Shown piece after piece: positions 57,758 to 64,000 of a stretch of DNA of 64,000 bases; the stretch's first letter is position 1, and each line of letters starts with the position of its first letter. The notes beneath the pieces are model-generated. The model saw only the letters and a list, made by a program, of their open reading frames with translations. It made no database searches and had not been told where the DNA came from. Origin of the DNA: Serripes groenlandicus. Its lineage: Eukaryota; Mollusca; Bivalvia; Cardiida; Cardiidae. A program made the position numbers and the translations under genes. The stretch is from assembly GCA_031761405.1 (NCBI GenBank), contig JASEVX010000130.1, positions 327,501 through 391,500 on the forward strand, read 5' to 3'.

Positions 57758-57990
57758 CAAACCCTTTCCCACATACAACAAATCTGCAGCATACGACTTT
57801 GAAAACATAGTGGCCAAAACCTGAAAAATCTCCATAAAAGATAGCATAATTGTTAAATAAAGTTAAAAACATTATGGCCGATGGAGAAATTGCTCATGAT
57901 GAGCAATTTCATCTTTGGCCAAACTGTATTCAAAAGTCGTCTGTTGCTATTGCGTCAAAATGCGTGCGTCTGCATGTGGGAAAGGGTTAA
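57758..57990. mobile_element. TTAA foldback MITE
   Basis: ACCCTTTCCCACATACAACA and ATCTGCAGCATACGACTTTG at the left, GGAGAAATTGCTCATGATGA in the centre, and AAGTCGTCTGTTGC, CATGTGGGAAAGGGTTAA at the right, with TTAA at 57,987-57,990. It is the counterpart of 39,050-39,233. Confidence 0.78.
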
Positions 57991-58224
57991 ATTGGTTTTA
58001 GCATAAAATATGTGCGTTGGCCGTGTAAATCTTACTATCACGTGTTCACCACACATACGAAGATCAGTCTACAGAGAATTCGAAATTACACTGACCTGTG
58101 CATGTATTCATCAGGCGATAGTTGAATCTTCGCGGGTAATAATTCAGCATGGCGTTCAACGTTATGCATTCATGTTATTAAAAGTGAGTGCGAACTATGT
58201 GTTCTTTTTTCGTGTATAAGTATA

Positions 58225-58905
58225 CATATGCAAAGTATATCGTAAATCTATTGTTATCTTCTTCGCTTGTTTATCGTAAATCTATTGTTATCTTCTTCGC
58301 TTGTTTATCGTAAATCTATTGTTATCTTCTTCGCTAATTTATCGTTAATATATTGTTATCTTCTTCGCTTGTATATCGTAAATATATTGTTATCTTCTTC
58401 GCTAGTATATCGTAAATATATTGTTATCTTCTTCGCCAGTGTTATCTTCTTCGCTAGTATATCGTAAATATATTGTTATCTCCTTCGCTAGTATATCATA
58501 AATATATTGTTATCTTCTTCGCTAGTATATCGTAAATATATTGTTATCTTCTTCGCTAGTATATCGTAAATATATTGTTATCTTCTTCGTTAGTATATCG
58601 AAAATATATTGTTATCTTCTTCGCTAGTATATCGTAAATATATTGTTATCTTCTTCGTTAGTATATCGTGAATATATTGTTATCTTCTTCGGTAGTATAT
58701 CATAAATATATTGTTATATTCTTCGTTAGTATATCGTAAATATATTGTTATCTTATTCGCTAGTATATCGTAAATATATTGTTATCTCCTTCGATAGTAT
58801 ATCATAAATATATTGTTATCTTCTTCGCTAGTATAATGTTAATATAGTGTTATCTTCTTGGCTTCTAAATCGTAAATATATTGTTATCTTCTTCGCTATT
58901 TCCTT
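58225..58905. repeat. 34-bp minisatellite, about 20 units, copy-2 expansion
   Basis: Units read ATCGTAAATATATTGTTATC and TTCTTCGCTAGTAT. Copy 1 has about two units (39,455-39,535). Confidence 0.95.
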
Positions 58906-59216
58906 ACCAATAGAGACATATAAATACAGATGTATGTACATGTCTCTGTTACCATCAGCGTGAATTAAAAGAAATTGCAGTCAATTTATTAATCATCATT
59001 TAATTAAATTCTATTTTAATAATTAGAAAAAAAACAAAAACAAATGTGAACGACGATACAACTAAATAGAGATGAAAATTAATGCAATAATATAATTACT
59101 ACACTCCCCTTGGCTAGTAGATATTCAACATAAAATACTACAATCTGGTCATTAGATTAGCCAGTTTTACTTTTTTTATTTTTCATTATTCATCACACAC
59201 GCCTAACATACATGGA

Positions 59217-60860
59217 CACACCTTGTCGTTTTAAAAGTAAACCTTCCCAACTCACACAAAAGGCTGATATCTGAAATACCTTGTCGTTGTAAAAGTAAAC
59301 CTTCCCAACTCACACAAAATACTGATATCTAAAATACCTTGTCGTTGTAAAAGTAAACCTTCCCAACTCACACAAAATACTGATATCTAAAATACCTTGT
59401 CGTTGTGAAAGTAAAGCTTACTAACTCACACAAAAGGCTGATACATGTATCTGAAATACCTTGTTGTGAAAGCAAACTTTACTGACTCACACAAAAAGCT
59501 GATATCTTAAATACCTTGTCGTTGTGAAAGTAAAGCTTACTAACTCCTAACTCACACAAAAGGCTGATATCTTAAATACCTTGTCGTTGTGAAAGTAAAG
59601 CTTACTAACTCCTAACTCACACAAAAGGCTGATATATTAAATACCTTGTTGTGAAAGTAAAGCTTACTAACTCACACAAAAGGCTGATATCTTAAATACC
59701 CTGTCGTTGTTAAAGTAAACCTTACTAACTCACACAAAAGACTGATATCTTAAATACCTTGTCGTTGTGAAAGTAAACCTTCCCAACTCAAACAAAAGGC
59801 TGATATCTGAAATACCTTGTTGTTGTAAAAGTAAACCTTGCCAACTCACACACAAGGCTGATATCAGAAATACCTTGTCGTTGTGAAAGTAAACCTTCCC
59901 AACTCACACAAAAGGCTGATATCTGAAATACCTTGTTGTTGTAAAAGTAAACCTTGCCAACTCACACAAAAGGCTGATATCAGAAATACCTTGTCGTTGT
60001 GAAAGTAAACCTTCCCAACTCACACAAAAGGCTGATATCAGAAATACCTTGTCGTTGTGAAAGTAAACCTTACTAACTCACACAAAAGGCTGATATCTGA
60101 AATACCTTGTCGTTGTGAAAGTAAACCTTGCCAACTCACACAAAAGGCTGATATCTGAAATACCTTGTCGTTGTGAAAGTAAAGCTTACTAACTCCTAAC
60201 TCACACAAAAGGCTGATATCTTAAATACCTTGTTGTGAAAGTAAAGCTTACTAACTCACACAAAAGGCTGATATCTTAAATACCTTGTCGTTGTAAAAGT
60301 AAAGCTTACTAACTCACACAAAAGGCTGATATCAGAAATACCTTGTCGTTGTGAAAGTAAAGCTTACTGACTCACACAAAAGGCTGATATCTTAAATACC
60401 TTGTTGTTGTAAAAGTAAACCTTCCCAACTCACACAAAAGGCTGATATCAGAAATACCTTGTCGTTGTGAAAGTAAACCTTCCCAACTCACACAAAAGGC
60501 TGATATCTGAAATACCTTGTCGTTGTAAAAGTAAACCTTCCCAACTCACACAAAAAGCTGATATCTGAAATACCTTGTCGTTGTAAAAGTAAACCTTACT
60601 AACTCACACACAATGCTGATATCTGAAATACCTTGTCGTTGTGAAAGTAAAGCTTACTAACGCACACAAAATACTGATATCAGAAATACCTTGTTGTTGT
60701 AAAAGTAAACCTTACTAACTCACACAAAATACTGATATCTGAAATACCTTGTCGTTGTGAAAGTAAACCTTACTAACTCACACACAATGCTGATATCAGA
60801 AATACCTTGTCGTTGTGAACGTAAAGCTTACTAACGCACACAAAATGCTGATATCTGAAC
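59217..60860. repeat. 58-bp minisatellite, about 28 units, copy-2 expansion
   Basis: Units contain CTGATATCTGAAATACCTTG, TCGTTGTGAAAGTAAACCTT and CCCAACTCACACAAAAGG. Two subtypes (CCTTCCCAACTC and GCTTACTAACTC) are intermixed. Copy 1 has one unit (about 39,820-39,890) between the same flanks. Confidence 0.96.
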
Positions 60861-61448
60861 TACTAGATCGTAAGGATGTAATCGAACAAAACAATTACCG
60901 ATAGACGGCGTTTACCAATAACACCAAAATAGACAAATAACTCCAGTAATAACAACCTTTATCTTATCATTCAGCAGACGATTTTATATTTAGTAAACAT
61001 ATTTAATATGTCAATAAATAATAGAACAATCGAGATGAACCTCGAGATGGTGTCACTTATAAGCACGCACTTTGCATCACAAACACTTTGAATATTGACT
61101 AACTGGAATGTCGAAGGCTTGACTAGAATGGGACATTTATTCAATACATCCAGTCCAACACATTCTCCAATAAATGGGCATTCAGACGCATCTGCAAAAG
61201 ACGATTTTTTAATGTAATGACCAATTTCTCCGTTTGCCAAATTATTGTCAAGTGTTTTGAAAATTTTATCTACGGATTTCGACATATTTTTATCTACGTG
61301 TTTTCAAAGTCGTCTGCTGCAGATTTCTCTAGTTTCCCCTTTGCATTCGCATTTTCATGCATCTGCAACAGACGGTATTTTTGGAAACATTATGGCAAAA
61401 TGAGAAATTGCTTATAATTAGCACTTTCTCCATTTTTCAGGAAGTATC

Positions 61449-61560
61449 CCCCCTGAGACGGACTGTGTTGGCCCAGATTAGCTTGTTCACTCCGCGCAGG
61501 CTGATCTGGGTCGATACATTACGCAGAGTGCATAATGTTGGTTTCCTCACGGAACGTTTC
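61449..61560. mobile_element. Foldback MITE, right half only
   Basis: CCTGAGACGGACTGTGTTGG, CAGGCTGATCTGGGTCGATA and ATAATGTTGGTTTCCTCACG are the right half of the GAGCCGTYCCACGAGAAAAC family. The left half seen at 41,231 is deleted. Confidence 0.78.
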
Positions 61561-61729
61561 AATTATTGATGTTGCTTTGGGTCATGTGGTGTGAAGTCAT
61601 AAAGCCATGATATTTGAAGAGTTAGGGAGAATCTAAGAAGATGATAGTAGTCCCAAGATATGTCTGGCACATTTTAATATGATGCCGGAACGCAGATCTA
61701 TGAAAGTATTTTCTTTCTTAATGGCTCGT

Positions 61730-63130
61730 ATGTTACCGCCTCGCTTGTGTAGTGCTTAGAGCGTCCGCATCTAGACCGGAAGATAAGTGTTCGATCCACA
61801 GTCGGGCCATATACAAATGGTAGTAGTCGCTTCCCTATGCTTTCAGGGTTGCAACAATATAACAACGACTAATACTCCGCAGTAAGGATTACATAAACGG
61901 AAGAACTGGTAATTAACTCATGAAACAACGTTACTCGTTATTAAACCATGAGACAACGTTAATGGTCATTAATCCATGAAACAATGTTACTGGTAATTAA
62001 CACATGAAACAATGTTACTGGTTATAAACCCACGAAACAATGTTACTGGTAATTAACACATGAAACAATGTTACTGGTAATTAACCCATGAAACAACGTT
62101 ACTGGTAATTAACCCATGAAACAACGTTACTGGTAATTAACACATTAAACAACGTTGCTGGTAATTAAACCATGAAACAACGTTACTGGTAATTCAACCA
62201 TGCAATAACGTTACTGGTAATTAACTAGTAAAACAACGTTACTGGTAATTAAACCATGAAAGCACGTTACTGGTAATTAACTCATGAAACAACGTTACTG
62301 GTAATTAATCAAGGAAACAACATTACTGGTAATTAACTCATGAAACAACGTTACTGGTAATTAATCAAGGAAACAACATTACTGGTAATTAACCCATGAA
62401 ACAACGTGACTGGTAATTAACCCATGAAACAACGTTACTGGTAATTAACCATGAAAAACGTTAATGGTAATTAACCAATGAAACATCGTTACTGGTAATT
62501 AACCCATGAAACAATGTTACTGGTAATTAACACATGAAACAATGTTACTGGTAATTAACCCATGAAACAACGTTGCTGGTAATTAACACAAGAAACAACG
62601 TTACTGGTAATTAAACCATGAATTAACCTTGCTGGTAATTAACCGATGAAACAACGTTATTTGTAATTCAACCATGCAACACCTTTACTGGTAATTAACT
62701 AGTAAAACAACGTTGCTGGTAATTAAACCATGAAACAACGTTACTGGTAATTCAACCATGCAACACCTTTACTGGTAATTAACTAGTAAAACAACGTTAC
62801 TGGTAATTAAACCATGAAAGCACGTTACTGGTAATTAAACCATGAAACAACGTTACTGGTAATTTAACTATAAAAACGACGTAACTGGTTATTAACCAAT
62901 GAAACGACGTTACTGGTAATTTTTAACCCATGAAACAACGTTACTGGTAATTAACCCATGAAACAACGTTGCTGGTAATTAACACAAGAAACAACGTTAC
63001 TGGTAATTAAACCATGAATTAACCTTGCTGGTAATTAACCGATGAAACAACGTTATTTGTAATTAGCCCATGAAATAAAACGTTCAATGTCTGAAATACT
63101 ACTGAAAGCGACATATAACACCATTCACAC
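61730..63130 (+). mobile_element. tRNA-derived SINE (type 4) interrupted by its own expanded segment
   Basis: The head has CTTGTGTAGTGCTTAGAGCG and GTGTTCGATCCACAGTCG, and the body GGTAGTAGTCGCTTCCCTAT. The 3' end, TGTCTGAAATACTACTGAAA then GCGACATATAACACC, is displaced about 1.2 kb by a 29-bp array. In copies 1 and 2 the same SINE is about 270 bp long. Confidence 0.85.
61885..63080. repeat. 29-bp satellite inside a SINE, about 41 units
   Basis: Units read AACAACGTTACTGGTAATTA then ACCCATGAA. A block of more than 100 bases (with CATGAATTAACCTTGCTGGT and CGTTATTTGTAATT) occurs twice, at about 62,560-62,670 and 62,955-63,062, which shows a recent block duplication. Confidence 0.95.
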
Positions 63131-63714
63131 AAACTAACTTGTTTATGTTATCAGCGGCCACGTTGTTCTGTATTTTCTATTGAATATATATCTGGTACAA
63201 ATTGATAGTGTTTACAATGCAGGAGATAAAATGTACCACGCCATTTCTATATACTATAAGAAGGGAACACAATGGCAAAAAACATCTGTTTTTATACATT
63301 GGCTGATACCCTGTGAATCATAAAATTCCGCTTATTTATCAATAAAATTATTTATTGTTTTATGTGAATAACGGGCTACTAAAGTGAATTGCCTTCTTCG
63401 TAAGAGGCACGAACATCTGCTTCTTTTAATAATTCTCGATGATTGTGTTTATCCAAGATATTCTTAATTTTCTAACTATCCATCTTATAACAATGTTTAT
63501 TTGTTTGTCAGACGCTACATGTAGGATTATATACCAATTGTGCCGACTGTAGGTCTAGGGATAAAAGAAACCGATAAAGTTTCACATGATTATTTCCCTC
63601 TTATAGACAAAAGAATTTGAAGAAAAATAGAATGTTGCAGACCGTTTTCTATCAGTCCCATAATAAAGTATAAACTATGTATCTGAACTTGTTAAATAAT
63701 TGTCTGTGTAAGGT

Positions 63715-64000
63715 TGATTGATTGATTGGGGTTTAAGGCCGTTTTCATCAATAGTTTATTCATATCACGGCGGCCAGTTTACCTACTCATGTGTTTTCTG
63801 GCCTCCGCAAACAGTATTCGACACAACATTCTTTAAAAGCAACTGGCTGCGTTTCCACATAGACTGTTAGCCCATTGGTGAGAGAAGAATGACGCTTGTC
63901 ACAGTGACTTTTGTCAAACGTCGGAAAAAAGTTGCCCGAGCTGGGGATTGAACTAACAACCCTGGATTGACAGCTCGCATCGCTACCGACTGAGCTCCCG
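63715..64000 (-). mobile_element. tRNA-derived SINE (type 2), copy 3, cut by window end
   Basis: TTGATTGATTGGGGTTTAAG, TCATATCACGGCGGCCAGTT and the body CAACTGGCTGCGTTTCCACA. The reversed head CTACCGACTGAGCTCCCG reaches the last base of the window. Confidence 0.8.

Larger units (their letters stand above)
41025..61435. repeat. Segmental duplication, copy 2 of the ~20-kb tandem unit
   Basis: It matches copy 1 in order and orientation from end to end and joins copy 3 near 61,436, where the foldback MITE at 41,231 has its partial counterpart. Insertions specific to this copy include the Helentron-like element. The part at 48.7-54.7 kb contains an additional internal tandem duplication (48,804-51,475 and 51,476-53,880). 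Confidence 0.82.
61436..64000. repeat. Segmental duplication, start of copy 3, cut by window end
   Basis: Anchors match copy 2 in order: ATTATTGATGTTGC (61,563 and 41,473), the type 4 SINE, TATCAGCGGCCACGTTGTTC (63,150 and 42,259), and CAGTGACTTTTGTCAAACGT (63,903 and 43,036). Confidence 0.85.

Overview
The window looks like non-coding nuclear DNA from a mollusc, most likely a bivalve. It is AT-rich and has no protein-coding gene I can defend. It is built almost entirely of minisatellites, tRNA-derived SINEs, palindromic MITEs and decayed transposons. The SINE 3' domain (GTTTAACGCCGTTTTCAACA, then TATCACGGCGG, read on the minus strand of the SINE), a pearl/Helentron-like element with ~145-160 bp core repeats, and a MITE with termini GAGCCGTTCCACGAGAAAAC all fit my memory of bivalve genomes. 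The genus is not proven; a dreissenid is only a guess.

Layout. 1-9 kb: a 33-bp array, old SINE pieces, a broken PIF/Harbinger transposase, a 38-bp array and MITEs. 9.2-12.6 kb: a SINE head running into a 200-N assembly gap, followed by about 114 copies of a 28-bp satellite. 12.6-20.9 kb: a 41-bp array, a 58-bp perfect palindrome, piggyBac-like TTAA MITEs and a 44-bp array. 20.9-64 kb: three tandem paralogous copies of a ~20-kb unit (about 20,947-41,024, 41,025-61,435, and 61,436 to beyond the window end).

The tandem triplication is the key to the window. The copies can be read against one another, so insertions can be dated to one copy and their empty sites seen. These include a solo LTR, a MITE with an ACAT target duplication, a Harbinger-type MITE with a TAA duplication, a LINE fragment and a Helentron-like element. 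The same comparison shows that sequences present as one or two units in one copy have become long arrays in another, at a different site in each copy (67-bp, 76-bp, 43-bp, 28-bp, 66-bp, 34-bp, 58-bp and 29-bp units). Two arrays were born inside SINEs: a 28-bp satellite from the A-box part of a tRNA-like head (51.5-53.1 kb), and a 29-bp satellite from a SINE body (61.9-63.1 kb). A third SINE has its complete tRNA-like head repeated five times (51.0-51.3 kb).

No genes were found to work together. The biology visible here is transposon turnover and satellite birth. Copy numbers, identities and family names are estimates by eye; no search or alignment was run.
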